DNA of 64,000 nt, taken from NCBI RefSeq assembly GCF_900102075.1, contig NZ_FNAV01000003.1, forward strand, positions 370,707 to 434,706, in the 5' to 3' direction. Source of the stretch: Salipiger thiooxidans (GTDB lineage Bacteria; Pseudomonadota; Alphaproteobacteria; Rhodobacterales; Rhodobacteraceae). The translations under genes were made by a program, and so were the position numbers. The notes below the pieces were generated by a model that worked only from the letters and a program-made list of their open reading frames with translations, was not told the DNA's origin and searched no databases. Shown piece after piece: positions 1-7,494 of this stretch; position 1 is the stretch's first letter, and each line of letters begins with the position of its first letter.

Positions 1-226
1 CGCACCTCGTCGATGCCCGAGACCCGGGCATGGGGCAGGGCGACGCCATGGCCGACGCCGGTCGGGCCGAGGCTCTCGCGTTCCATCAGGGCTTCCACCG
101 CCGCGGGGGCCGAGAGCCCGTAGGCGCTCCCGGCCAGTTCGGCGATGTCGTGCATCAGCCGCTTCTTGCTACTTGCGGCCGCGACGACTTTGACCGCCTG
201 CGGCTTCAGAAGTTCCAGAAAGGTCA
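1..226 (-). CDS. ptsN: PTS IIA-like nitrogen regulatory protein (3' part missing)
   Basis: This is the N-terminal 75 residues of an EIIA-Ntr protein; the rest lies beyond the window edge. EIIA-Ntr accepts phosphate from NPr in the nitrogen PTS and regulates K+ transport, nitrogen and envelope functions by protein contacts rather than by sugar transport. The phosphorylated histidine is in the visible motif LPHAR (His66), preceded by the family motif RESLGPTGVGHG. The ATG lies 57 nt downstream of hpf. An hpf-ptsN pair downstream of the lpt genes is a common proteobacterial arrangement and suggests co-transcription. Confidence 0.9.
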
Positions 227-283
227 TAGACCGCCTTTCACTTGCTGCTCTGGGGCGCTCAAGGCCGCGGCCGCGTCGATCGT

Positions 284-853
284 TTATGGATCGATCCAGC
301 CGATGTTGCCGTCTTCACGCCGGTACACGACGTTCACGCCATCCTTTTTCTCGTTGCGGAAGACCAGCACGGGGGCCCCGGCCAGTTCCATCTGCATCAC
401 GGCTTCGCCCACGGTCAGAGACGGGATCTTGGTTTCCATCTCAGCCACGATGATGGGCTGCAGCGAGTCCGGTTCCTCTGCACCCGAGTCGGCTTCGCCG
501 GCGAGGATATACGAGGAGGCCCCGAAGAGTTCAACGGGCTCTGCGCGCTCCTTGTGGTGGTCTTTCAGGCGGCGCTTGTAACGGCGAAGCTGCTTGTCGA
601 CTTTCTCGGCACAGCCGTCGAAGGAAGCGTAGATCTCGGTCGCCTTGTCCTTGGCCGAAGAGGTCAGGCCGGTCGAGAGATGCACCGTGACCTCGCAGAT
701 ATACTCATGTGCGCTCTTGGAAAAGGTGACCTGAGCGTCGGTCGGCCTGAAGGCGTATTTCTCGAGCACCACATCCAGTTCGGTCTGGACATGAGTCTGG
801 AGCGCCTCGCCGATATCGATCTGCTTTCCCGTGATCTGGTAGCGCATGTTCAT
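284..853 (-). CDS. hpf: Ribosome hibernation promoting factor, long form
   Basis: A 189-residue protein of the long HPF type. The N-terminal RaiA/YfiA-like domain (about residues 1-100, starting MNMRYQITGKQIDIGEAL) binds the decoding centre of idle ribosomes. The C-terminal domain (about 130-189, with PVLVFRNEKKDGVNVVYRR and the end GNIGWIDP) mediates the dimerisation that builds 100S ribosomes. Short HPF of enterics lacks this second domain, and its presence fits alphaproteobacteria. It is followed by ptsN and preceded by a 247-nt gap that holds a promoter candidate and a leader hairpin, so it can be expressed apart from the lpt operon upstream. Confidence 0.95.
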   Translation of the reverse strand: MNMRYQITGKQIDIGEALQTHVQTELDVVLEKYAFRPTDAQVTFSKSAHEYICEVTVHLSTGLTSSAKDKATEIYASFDGCAEKVDKQLRRYKRRLKDHHKERAEPVELFGASSYILAGEADSGAEEPDSLQPIIVAEMETKIPSLTVGEAVMQMELAGAPVLVFRNEKKDGVNVVYRREDGNIGWIDP

Positions 854-882
854 TCCTTCTCTTCGTTGGACCCGACTTCACT

Positions 883-899
883 CCTGCCTTGATGGCAGG
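883..899. repeat. Inverted repeat in the hpf leader
   Basis: CCTGCC and GGCAGG are separated by 5 nt and sit 30 nt upstream of the hpf ATG, inside its predicted 5' leader. The hairpin is short and has no U-run. It could be an operator or an mRNA structure, and nothing decides between them. Confidence 0.4.
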
Positions 900-1016
900 T
901 TAGATGTGGTGCCGGATCGGGGGAGACGCAAGGCTGCTGCACTCAACGCCCAATCCTCCCTCTCCTTTGGGGGCGTTCGAGAACGGGCATGCAGGGATGC
1001 GCTGCGTCATGGCCTT

Positions 1017-1046
1017 ATTTGACTTGAGACTCGGCGGTTCTGTCAA
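1017..1046 (-). promoter_or_regulatory. Candidate promoter for hpf-ptsN
   Basis: On the minus strand TTGACA (1046-1041) and TCAAAT (1022-1017) are spaced by 18 nt and point to hpf, giving a leader of about 155 nt. The -35 is a perfect match and the -10 is weak. The assignment rests on sequence alone. Confidence 0.45.
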
Positions 1047-1100
1047 TGATCTGTCGCAAACCTGTCGTGGAAACATCCGACCGGATAGGAAGAATTCGCC

Positions 1101-1874
1101 CTAACCGATGCGGAAGTTCTCGCCGAGATAAACCCTGCGCACATTTTCGTTCTGGACGACCTCGGCGGGGGTGCCGGACATCAGCACCTTGCCGTCGTGC
1201 AGGATGTAGGCGCGGTCGACGATCTCGAGCGTCTCGCGGACGTTGTGGTCGGTGATCAGCACCCCGATGCCGCGCTTCTTGAGGTCGGCGACGAGGTGGC
1301 GGATGTCGTTCACGCTGATCGGGTCGACGCCGGCGAAGGGTTCGTCGAGCAGCAGGTACTTGGGATCGGCGGCAAGGCAGCGGGCGATCTCGACGCGGCG
1401 CCGTTCACCACCCGAAAGGGCCAGCGCGGGGGCGCGGCGCAGGTGCTCGATCGAGAACTCGCCCAGGAGCTCCTCGAGCCGCTCGCGGCGGCGGTGCCGG
1501 TCGTTGAGCGCGATGTCGAGCACCGAGGCGATGTTGTCCTCGACGGTGAGCCCGCGGAAGATCGACATCTCCTGCGGCAGGTAGCCGATGCCGAGCCGTG
1601 CGCGCCGGTACATCGGCAGCCAGGTGGCGTCGCGCCCGTCGATGGTAACCTGCCCGCCCTCGGGATTCACCAGCCCCGCCACCGCGTAGAAGGTGGTGGT
1701 CTTGCCCGAGCCGTTGGGGCCCAGCAGCGCCACGACCTCGCCGCGGTCGAGCTCAAGCGTCACGTCACGGATCACGACGCGCTTGCGGTAGCTCTTGCGC
1801 AGGTGGCGGACGCGAAGGCCGCTGTCGCCTTCGGTCACGGTCAGTTCGGGGCGGGCCATGGGTCTACCGGTCAC
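1101..1874 (-). CDS. lptB: LPS export ABC transporter ATPase LptB
   Basis: Cytoplasmic ATPase of the LptB2FG machine, which extracts lipopolysaccharide from the inner membrane and pushes it along the Lpt bridge. Walker A GPNGSGKT, the signature LSGGERRR and Walker B LLLDEPFAG are all present, followed by the switch His in LITDHNVRE. The chosen start is a GTG whose second and third bases overlap the lptA stop (GTGA), giving 257 residues. An in-frame ATG at 1859 (MARPEL) would give 252 residues and is an equally good length for the family; neither start has a strong ribosome site, so translational coupling to lptA is the likely driver. Confidence 0.95.
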   Translation of the reverse strand: MTGRPMARPELTVTEGDSGLRVRHLRKSYRKRVVIRDVTLELDRGEVVALLGPNGSGKTTTFYAVAGLVNPEGGQVTIDGRDATWLPMYRRARLGIGYLPQEMSIFRGLTVEDNIASVLDIALNDRHRRRERLEELLGEFSIEHLRRAPALALSGGERRRVEIARCLAADPKYLLLDEPFAGVDPISVNDIRHLVADLKKRGIGVLITDHNVRETLEIVDRAYILHDGKVLMSGTPAEVVQNENVRRVYLGENFRIG

Positions 1875-2398
1875 TCTTGCACTTGTTGCGGGGCGTCCGT
1901 GCCCTGTTGGATCACCGTGCGGACCCGCCCGGTCATCTGCGCCGTCCCGTCCTCGAGATTGACGGTCATGCGTTCCGAGGTCAGCGCGTTCGGCCCCTGC
2001 GTGAGCAGCACGTTGCCGGTCATCACCACCACGCCGGTGGCGATGGTGTAATCGGCGTTCTCGGCCTCGGCCGCCTCGTCGCCGCTGACCAGCGTGACAC
2101 CGCCAGAAGCTTCCATGCGCTCGATCCGGCCCTGTCCCTCGCCCTCGGCGTAGACGATCAGCACCCGCGGCGCGGCGAGGCGCATCTCGCCCTGGCCGAT
2201 CACCACGTTGCCCTCGTAGAGCGCGGTGCCGTCGGTCTGGTTCACCTGCAGCGAATCCGCGCTGACCTCGACCGGGGCGGAGGTGTCCTGCGACATGCCG
2301 CCGAATGCGACCTGCGCACCCTGCGCCAGCGCCGGTCCGGACAGGAGGAACAACGTGGCGGCGGCGGTCAGAAAGCGGAACATGCTGGAAAACCTCAT
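1871..2398 (-). CDS. lptA: LPS transport periplasmic protein LptA (OstA-like)
   Basis: A 175-residue periplasmic protein with a cleavable signal peptide (cleavage near GPALA-QGAQ) and an OstA/LptA beta-jellyroll domain (about residues 40-160; motifs SADSLQVNQTDGTALYEGNV and GNVLLTQGPNALTSERM). It forms the periplasmic bridge that conducts LPS to LptD. The start overlaps the lptC stop by 4 nt (ATGA) and the stop overlaps lptB by 4 nt, so the three genes are one translationally coupled unit. Confidence 0.93.
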   Translation of the reverse strand: MRFSSMFRFLTAAATLFLLSGPALAQGAQVAFGGMSQDTSAPVEVSADSLQVNQTDGTALYEGNVVIGQGEMRLAAPRVLIVYAEGEGQGRIERMEASGGVTLVSGDEAAEAENADYTIATGVVVMTGNVLLTQGPNALTSERMTVNLEDGTAQMTGRVRTVIQQGTDAPQQVQE

Positions 2399-3003
2399 TG
2401 GTCTTTCGGATCGTATATCAGGTTTACGCCTTCGGTGAAAAGCAGTTGCACGTTCTCGCCGTTCTCGTCGGCGGCAATCGTCAGCTTGCCGGCGGTGAAG
2501 CGCCCGGCGGGGCCGCTGCCGCTCACCGGGGTGAGGGTCTCGGCGCCGATCCGGTCGAGCGAGGTGAGCATCCGTTCGGTGTCGATGACGTAGCCGGTGG
2601 AGCTGGTGATGTGGACCCCGCCCTCAAGATCGGCGGTCTTGTCGGTGTCGTCCACCACCGCCTGGTCGGCGCGCAGGGTGATGCGGCTGCCGTCCACCAA
2701 GTCGAGCGCGGCGTCGAGCTGATGCGCCCGCAGCCGCGCCATGTCGGCGGCCAGCGGCTCGGCGCGGTCGGCGGTCATGGTGATGCGGTCGCCCTTGTCG
2801 GTGGTGCCGGCGAAGTTCGGCGCCACGATCTGCTGGCGGGTGGCATCGCCGGGGTCCTCGCCCTCGACGAAGGGCAGCTTGTTCACCGGCTCCGACACGC
2901 GCGGCAGCAGGAACATCGTCGACAGCAGCGTGAGCGCAGCCAGCGGCAGCAGCAGCTTCAGCCAGCCGATGAACTTGGAATATGTGTCCCCGCGCGGTGC
3001 CAT
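2395..3003 (-). CDS. lptC: LPS export system protein LptC
   Basis: A 202-residue bitopic protein with one N-terminal membrane anchor (FIGWLKLLLPLAALTLLSTMFLL, residues 11-33) and a periplasmic LptC/YrbK-like jellyroll. LptC sits on LptB2FG and hands LPS to LptA. Sequence conservation in this family is low; the call rests on size, topology and position directly between the RNase D gene and lptA, the standard alphaproteobacterial order. It starts 3 nt after the rnd stop. Confidence 0.9.
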   Translation of the reverse strand: MAPRGDTYSKFIGWLKLLLPLAALTLLSTMFLLPRVSEPVNKLPFVEGEDPGDATRQQIVAPNFAGTTDKGDRITMTADRAEPLAADMARLRAHQLDAALDLVDGSRITLRADQAVVDDTDKTADLEGGVHITSSTGYVIDTERMLTSLDRIGAETLTPVSGSGPAGRFTAGKLTIAADENGENVQLLFTEGVNLIYDPKDQ

Positions 3004-3006
3004 CGG

Positions 3007-3621
3007 TCACGCATGGGCAAAGATGTCGGTCTCGGGCCAGCCCTCGAGATCGAGCAATGCGCGCGTCGGCAGGAAGTCGAAACAGGCCTGCGCCAGCGCC
3101 GTCCGGCCCTCGCGCTCGAGCATTCCGTTCAGCTTGTCGCGCAGCTGGTGGAGATAGAGCACGTCGGAGGCCGCATAGTCGAGCTGGGCCGCGGTCAGAT
3201 CCGCGGCGCCCCAGTCGCTGGACTGCTGCTGCTTGGAGATGTCGACCGACAGCAGCTCCTGCGTCAGCGCCTTGAGCCCGTGCCGGTCGGTGTAGGTGCG
3301 CACCATGCGGCTGGCGATCTTGGTGCAATAGACCGGGGCTGCGAGCGCGCCGAAGGCATGGTACATCGCGGCGATGTCGAAGCGGCCGAAGTGGAAGAGC
3401 TTCAGCACGGTTTCGTCGCGAAGCAGCCGGCAGAGGTTCGGCGCCTCGGTCTGGCCGCGGGCAACCTGCACGAGATGGGCATTCCCGTCGCCGCCCGAGA
3501 GCTGCACGACGCAGAGCCGGTCGCGGTGCGGATCGAGCCCCATGGTCTCGCAGTCGATGGCCACGACCGGTCCAAGGTCGAGCCCATCGGGAAGATCGCC
3601 CTTGTAGAGGTGGTTCGCCAT
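3007..3621 (-). CDS. rnd: Ribonuclease D, short form
   Basis: A 3'-5' exoribonuclease of the DEDDy superfamily, involved in 3' maturation of tRNA and other stable RNAs. The three exo motifs are visible: AIDCETMGLDP (Asp and Glu), LFHFGRFDIAAM (Asp) and DYAASDVLYLHQLRDKL (Tyr and Asp). At 204 residues it is only the catalytic domain; E. coli RNase D adds two HRDC domains that are absent here, as is usual in Rhodobacterales. The start MANHLYKGDLPDGLDL at 3621 matches the family; an open frame continues upstream to 3717 but adds nothing family-like. Confidence 0.9.
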   Translation of the reverse strand: MANHLYKGDLPDGLDLGPVVAIDCETMGLDPHRDRLCVVQLSGGDGNAHLVQVARGQTEAPNLCRLLRDETVLKLFHFGRFDIAAMYHAFGALAAPVYCTKIASRMVRTYTDRHGLKALTQELLSVDISKQQQSSDWGAADLTAAQLDYAASDVLYLHQLRDKLNGMLEREGRTALAQACFDFLPTRALLDLEGWPETDIFAHA

Positions 3622-3983
3622 GATCCCGGACCCTTTCAACTCGTGCTTCCGATCTGCGAGGGGAATAGGCAAGCGGAGCGGGTTCTGCAACTGAGCCCGA
3701 CCACGCCGCGGCCACATTTGCGCGATGCCCCGGGCGGAATGTGGCCTGATTCGGGGCGAATGTGGCGATTCATTGTCGTGCCTCGGGCGCGAATTCGACC
3801 CTCTCCCTCTCGGCCTCCGAACCAGTGTAACATTTCGTGAGGAAAGTCACTCGCTTCTCGCGTGTCGTTCGCCGGGGGCTGTGAGCGGCACCGTAAGCGG
3901 GCATCGCGCCGGGGCCCGAGGGCGTCTTCGGGGGCGGATCCGGGCCCCCCGCCGGGGTAGGCGGCCGGATCCCCTCGGCGGGA

Positions 3984-4138
3984 TTGTTTCCGATTGCAGG
4001 TCCTCTCGGGCACCGTGCCGTGGCGGATGCGCCGCCGGGCCGGAGAGTGTTCGCGAACCGTCAACGATCCGCCGTTTTCGAGGGCCGCGGATCTGGAGTG
4101 GAAACAATCATGGGTTGTTTCCGGCGGGAATTGTTTCT
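3984..4138. repeat. Cluster of TTGTTTC motifs, one pair as an inverted repeat
   Basis: TTGTTTCC occurs at 3984-3991 and 4115-4122, its complement GGAAACAA at 4100-4107, and the variant TTGTTTCT at 4131-4138. The copies at 4100-4107 and 4115-4122 form a perfect 8-bp inverted repeat with a 7-nt spacer. Four copies within 155 nt of GC-rich sequence look like transcription-factor sites; the regulator is unknown. Confidence 0.45.
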
Positions 4139-4300
4139 GGCCGTCTTGCGCCTCTCCGGTCGCCGTGCCGGCACCTCGGGACCGGCACTCAGGCCCGGGG
4201 TATGAGAGCTTGCGCCCGGGTGAAATACCCACGGAGACGGTTGAGGAACGGCGAGACACGGGCATGTGACTCAATCAAAAAGTGTAGTAGAAACCGGATG

Positions 4301-4329
4301 TTGACGGCTTTCATGGCGCTATGATTAAA
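4301..4329 (+). promoter_or_regulatory. Candidate promoter of the sugar transferase gene
   Basis: TTGACG (4301-4306) and ATTAAA (4324-4329) are spaced by 17 nt in an AT-rich pocket and point to the sugar transferase. The implied leader is about 250 nt long and contains the palindrome at 4494-4514. Confidence 0.45.
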
Positions 4330-4493
4330 GATCAAGGTCGATCAATAGAACATTTTTCTGTCACACGACGGCACTCGGGGGTTGGTGCTTCCACTTGGGA
4401 GTTTTTGGTTAGGTTGCTGCGGTCCGCTCGGTCCTGAAGTTCTGAAAATCCGACCCGTTCGCGGGCGCTGCGAGCCTGTTTCTCCGCTCGGAG

Positions 4494-4514
4494 AGACACT
4501 TATAAGTTGTGTCT
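4494..4514. repeat. Palindrome in the sugar transferase leader
   Basis: AGACAC and GTGTCT flank a 9-nt AT-rich centre, and within it ACTTATAAGT is itself a perfect 10-bp palindrome. It lies 71 nt before the TTG start. It reads as an operator or a second regulatory element; no local regulator gene is present. Confidence 0.4.
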
Positions 4515-4585
4515 TTCGATCGGGAACAGGGACGCTCCGCCGCCTTGCCATTGCTTTCGTCGATCAATGCCTCCGGGAGGTCGAA

Positions 4586-5275
4586 TTGACACTGCACATA
4601 CGCCAGCCGCTGCCGGCGGCCGACATCGAGAAGCTCATCGACGACGCGCTCTTCGCCGCGCCTAGGGGTGCCTTCTACCGCCATTTCGCCAAGCGCGTTC
4701 TCGACGTGGCGCTGGTGCTGATCGGGGCGCTGCCGGCGCTGCTGGTCACGCTGGTGCTGGCCGCGATCATCGCCTCCGACGGCCATCGGCCGGTCTATCT
4801 CCAGCGCCGGGTCGGACGGAACGGGCGGGTGTTCCACATGTGGAAGCTGCGTTCGATGGTGAAGGACGCCGACGCCCGGCTCGAGAGCTATCTCGCCGGC
4901 AACGCCATCGCCCGCGCGGAGTGGCACCGGACCCAGAAGCTGCGTCGCGATCCGCGCATCACGCCGGTGGGTCGGATCATCCGCAAATGCTCGCTCGACG
5001 AGCTGCCGCAGCTCTGGAACGTGCTGCGCGGGGACATGTCGCTGGTCGGGCCGCGTCCGATGATGGTCGAGCAGCAGTCCATCTATCCGGGCACCGCGTA
5101 TTACGCGATGCGTCCGGGCATCACCGGCTTCTGGCAGACCTCGGTGCGCAACGAATCGAGCTTCGCCGAGCGCGCCGGCTTCGACACCGCCTACCTGCGC
5201 GACCTCTCCTTCCGCACCGACCTGAAGGTCCTTGCCCGCACCGTGCGGGTGGTGATCCACGGCACCGGCTGCTGA
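4586..5275 (+). CDS. Bacterial sugar transferase (polyprenyl-phosphate glycosyl-1-phosphate transferase)
   Basis: A 229-residue initiating transferase that would load the first sugar-1-phosphate onto undecaprenyl phosphate for exopolysaccharide or another surface glycan. One N-terminal membrane hairpin (VLDVALVLIGALPALLVTLVLAAI) is followed by the cytosolic catalytic domain with the family motifs KLRSMVKDADARL, CSLDELPQLWNVLRGDMSLV and GPRPMM. It is the short PglC/WcaJ-C-terminal type without the CoA-binding-like N-terminal half. The start is a TTG, chosen because GGGAGG precedes it by 5 nt; upstream in-frame sequence is unlike the family. No other glycan genes lie nearby, so it is an orphan initiator. 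Confidence 0.88.
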   Translation: MTLHIRQPLPAADIEKLIDDALFAAPRGAFYRHFAKRVLDVALVLIGALPALLVTLVLAAIIASDGHRPVYLQRRVGRNGRVFHMWKLRSMVKDADARLESYLAGNAIARAEWHRTQKLRRDPRITPVGRIIRKCSLDELPQLWNVLRGDMSLVGPRPMMVEQQSIYPGTAYYAMRPGITGFWQTSVRNESSFAERAGFDTAYLRDLSFRTDLKVLARTVRVVIHGTGC

Positions 5276-5312
5276 GCCCGTCTCTCTCTGCCTCTCTCCG
5301 AGGGTTCACGAC

Positions 5313-5336
5313 AGACCCCCGCCCCGGCGGGGGTCT
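5313..5336. terminator. Terminator hairpin between convergent genes
   Basis: An 11-bp stem AGACCCCCGCC / GGCGGGGGTCT with a 2-nt apex, 38 nt after the sugar transferase stop and before the end of the minus-strand hydratase gene. It can serve both directions. Confidence 0.7.
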
Positions 5337-5354
5337 TCGCGTTTCAGAGGGACG

Positions 5355-6155
5355 TCAGAACGAGAGCTCGGCGCTCATGCATTGCCGCCCGTCAACGCCG
5401 CGGATCCAGGCGTCGGTGCCCTTGCGGCAGAGCGTCACCGTCTCGCCCAGCGTGACCGGCGCCGTGGCGCGGAAGGCGAAGCGCCGCAGCGGCGCGCGGT
5501 CCTCGGCCATCAGCATCAGCAGCTGCGCCAGCAGGGGCCCGTGCACCACCGGCGCGGCGTAGCCCTCGACCTCGCGGCAATAATCGGCGTCGTAGTGGAT
5601 GCGGTGGCCGTTGAAGGTCAGCGCCGAGTAGCGGAACAGCAGCGTGCTGTCGAACTCCGCCGGCAGCGCCTCGTCCTCGTCGTCGCGGGCGACCGGCGGC
5701 ACCGGCTGCGGTGCGCCGGGGGCGGGGTCCTCGCGGTAGACGACGTCCTGACGTTCGTCGACGCAGAGCACGCCCTCCTGCATCACCTGGTGGCGCAGGG
5801 TGACGAAGGCCAGCGGCCCGCTGCGGCCGGTCTTTCGGGCCACCGACTCGCAGCTGGTGCGCTTCTCGGCGGGGATGCCGGCGCAGAGCGGCGCGAGGAA
5901 GTCGAGCGTGCCGCCCGCCCACATCCGCCGCGGCAGGCCGAGGTCGGGGATCAGCCCGCCGACGCGCGGATGGCCGTCGCGCCCAAGCGCCACCGGCGGC
6001 CGCGCGTCCCAGAAATGCAGCTGGTGGAAGAAGGGGGGCAGCGGGTCTCCGGTCTCGATCACGGCGGGTCTCCCAAGCGCCGCCAGCAGGGCATTGGCGC
6101 GGGCCGGGTCCATGAGATCGGTTTGACGTGTCGTCTGCGGGGCGGCATCGTGCAT
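5355..6155 (-). CDS. FAS1-like/MaoC hydratase, mesaconyl-C4-CoA or itaconyl-CoA hydratase type
   Basis: A 266-residue double-hotdog protein resembling the HTD2-like CoA-ester hydratases that act on mesaconyl-C4-CoA/3-methylfumaryl-CoA or itaconyl-CoA. The N-terminal half has the FAS1-like dehydratase pattern (GLIPDLGLPRRMWAGGTLDF, then ESVARKTGRSGPLAFVTLRH). The C-terminal half carries the hydratase dyad region LFRYSALTFNGHRIHYD and the following GYAAPVVHGPLLAQLLM. No 3-hydroxypropionate-cycle or itaconate genes flank it, so the substrate is inferred from family resemblance only. It converges on the sugar transferase and is divergent from the VOC gene 34 nt away. Confidence 0.7.
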   Translation of the reverse strand: MHDAAPQTTRQTDLMDPARANALLAALGRPAVIETGDPLPPFFHQLHFWDARPPVALGRDGHPRVGGLIPDLGLPRRMWAGGTLDFLAPLCAGIPAEKRTSCESVARKTGRSGPLAFVTLRHQVMQEGVLCVDERQDVVYREDPAPGAPQPVPPVARDDEDEALPAEFDSTLLFRYSALTFNGHRIHYDADYCREVEGYAAPVVHGPLLAQLLMLMAEDRAPLRRFAFRATAPVTLGETVTLCRKGTDAWIRGVDGRQCMSAELSF

Positions 6156-6189
6156 GAAACATCTCCCTTTGCAGCGGAGCTAGCCCGGT

Positions 6190-6588
6190 ATGCCGCCGTC
6201 CGTCCAGTCGTTCGACCACCTCGTCCTCACCGTTGGCGATACCGGCGTGACCTGTGCCTTCTACGAAAGCGTGCTTGGCATGACCGTGCTGCGCTTCGAG
6301 GCGGCGGACGGAACCCTGCGCGTGGCGCTGCGCTTCGGTGCCCAGAAGATCAACCTGCACCAGGCCGGGGCCGAGTTCGAACCCAAGGCCCGCGCCGCCG
6401 CGCCGGGCAGTGCCGACCTCTGCTTCCTGAGCGATGTGCCGCTCGATGCGTGGCTGGCGCATCTCGACAGGGCGGGGATTCCGGTGATCGAGGGGCCGGT
6501 GGCGCGCAGCGGGGCCGAGGGGCCGCTCATGTCGGTCTACATCCGCGACCCCGACGGCAACCTGCTCGAGATCTCGAACCGCGCCTGA
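6190..6588 (+). CDS. VOC family (glyoxalase-like) protein
   Basis: A 132-residue single-unit vicinal-oxygen-chelate protein. Metal-ligand positions of the fold are visible: His in SFDHLVLTV near the start, His in KINLHQAG, and Glu in DPDGNLLEISN near the end. It resembles the GLOD5-like group often labelled VOC virulence protein, whose substrate is unsettled. It is transcribed away from the hydratase gene and ends before a strong shared hairpin. Confidence 0.85.
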   Translation: MPPSVQSFDHLVLTVGDTGVTCAFYESVLGMTVLRFEAADGTLRVALRFGAQKINLHQAGAEFEPKARAAAPGSADLCFLSDVPLDAWLAHLDRAGIPVIEGPVARSGAEGPLMSVYIRDPDGNLLEISNRA

Positions 6589-6603
6589 GGGGCGCAAACG
6601 AAA

Positions 6604-6630
6604 ACGCGCCGCGGGGGTGCCGCGGCGCGT
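6604..6630. terminator. Bidirectional terminator
   Basis: A perfect 11-bp stem ACGCGCCGCGG / CCGCGGCGCGT with a 5-nt loop, located between the ends of the convergent VOC and OmpA-like genes. A-rich sequence to the left gives a U-run for minus-strand transcripts. Confidence 0.8.
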
Positions 6631-6654
6631 TCGTTGTCCGTCGGGAACGGCGGA

Positions 6655-7320
6655 TCAGGAGTTCGGCAGAATGACGATCTCGACCCGGCGGTTCTGCTGC
6701 TTGCCCTCTGCGGTCAGGTTCGACGCGATGGGCTGGTCCTCGCCACGGCCGATCGACTGGATGCGCGAGGACGGCACGCCCTCGGCGATGAGCACGCTCG
6801 ACACCGCCTGCGCGCGACGCAGCGACAGTTTCTGGTTGTAGGCGGCGTCGCCGTCGCTGTCGGTGTGGCCCAGCACCTGCACGGTGGTGTTCGGGTATTG
6901 CAGCAGCGAGCGGCCCACGGTGCGGATGTCGGCCTGCAGGTCCGACCGCAGCGCGGCGCTGTCGAACGGGAACAGGATGTCCTGCGGCATGGTCACCACC
7001 AGACGGTCGCCGGTGTTGTTGATCGACACGTTGTTGCCGAGCTGCTGGCGCAGTTCCGCTTCCTGCTTGTCGAGCTGGTTGCCGATCAGGCCGCCGGCGA
7101 TGGCGCCCACGGCGGCACCGGCGAGGGCGTTCTTGGTGGAATCGTCGTTGTTGCCGCCGATGATGCGACCCGCGGCCGCGCCGCCGAGCGCGCCGAGCAG
7201 CACGCCGCTGTTGGTGTTCCGGTTCGGGTTGCCTTCGCCGAAGGTCTGACCCTCGCCGCAGGCGGTCAGGGCCATCGCTGCTGCGAGCGAAACGAAGATG
7301 GAAGTTCTGGCGCGGATCAT
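6655..7320 (-). CDS. OmpA-family lipoprotein with glycine-zipper segment
   Basis: A 221-residue outer-membrane lipoprotein. The signal peptide ends in the lipobox LTAC; then come two glycine-zipper stretches (GVLLGALGGAAAGRIIGG and ALAGAAVGAIAGGLIGNQL) and a C-terminal OmpA peptidoglycan-binding domain (about residues 115-215; DSAALRSDLQADIRTVG, LGHTDSDGD, SIGRGEDQPIASN). It resembles YiaD-type proteins that fasten the outer membrane to the wall. The ATG at 7320 is preceded by GAGG at a 6-nt spacing; an ATG four codons upstream (7332) has no good ribosome site. Confidence 0.9.
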   Translation of the reverse strand: MIRARTSIFVSLAAAMALTACGEGQTFGEGNPNRNTNSGVLLGALGGAAAGRIIGGNNDDSTKNALAGAAVGAIAGGLIGNQLDKQEAELRQQLGNNVSINNTGDRLVVTMPQDILFPFDSAALRSDLQADIRTVGRSLLQYPNTTVQVLGHTDSDGDAAYNQKLSLRRAQAVSSVLIAEGVPSSRIQSIGRGEDQPIASNLTAEGKQQNRRVEIVILPNS

Positions 7321-7494
7321 CTGATGCCTCATGTTCTGTCGACCCTCAGCGGGGTTCCTACTGCTTTATAGCGTCAGCATGGACTGCGGGAACACCGCTG
7401 TCACCGGGGAATCGGCGGGTCTCCGCGCATCGTGAAGCACGGGCTCAAGGGCTTGTGAAACGGCCCCGCCGTACAGGTCCGGGGCGCGCCACGC

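Larger units (their letters stand above)
3622..4585. other. 964-nt non-coding gap with repeat motifs
   Basis: No convincing gene is seen: the open frames here are short, overlap one another on both strands and show no domain. The gap holds a cluster of TTGTTTCC motifs near 3984-4138, a promoter candidate at 4301-4329 and a palindrome at 4494-4514, each listed separately. It is the upstream region of both the rnd-lpt operon (minus) and the sugar transferase (plus). Confidence 0.6.
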
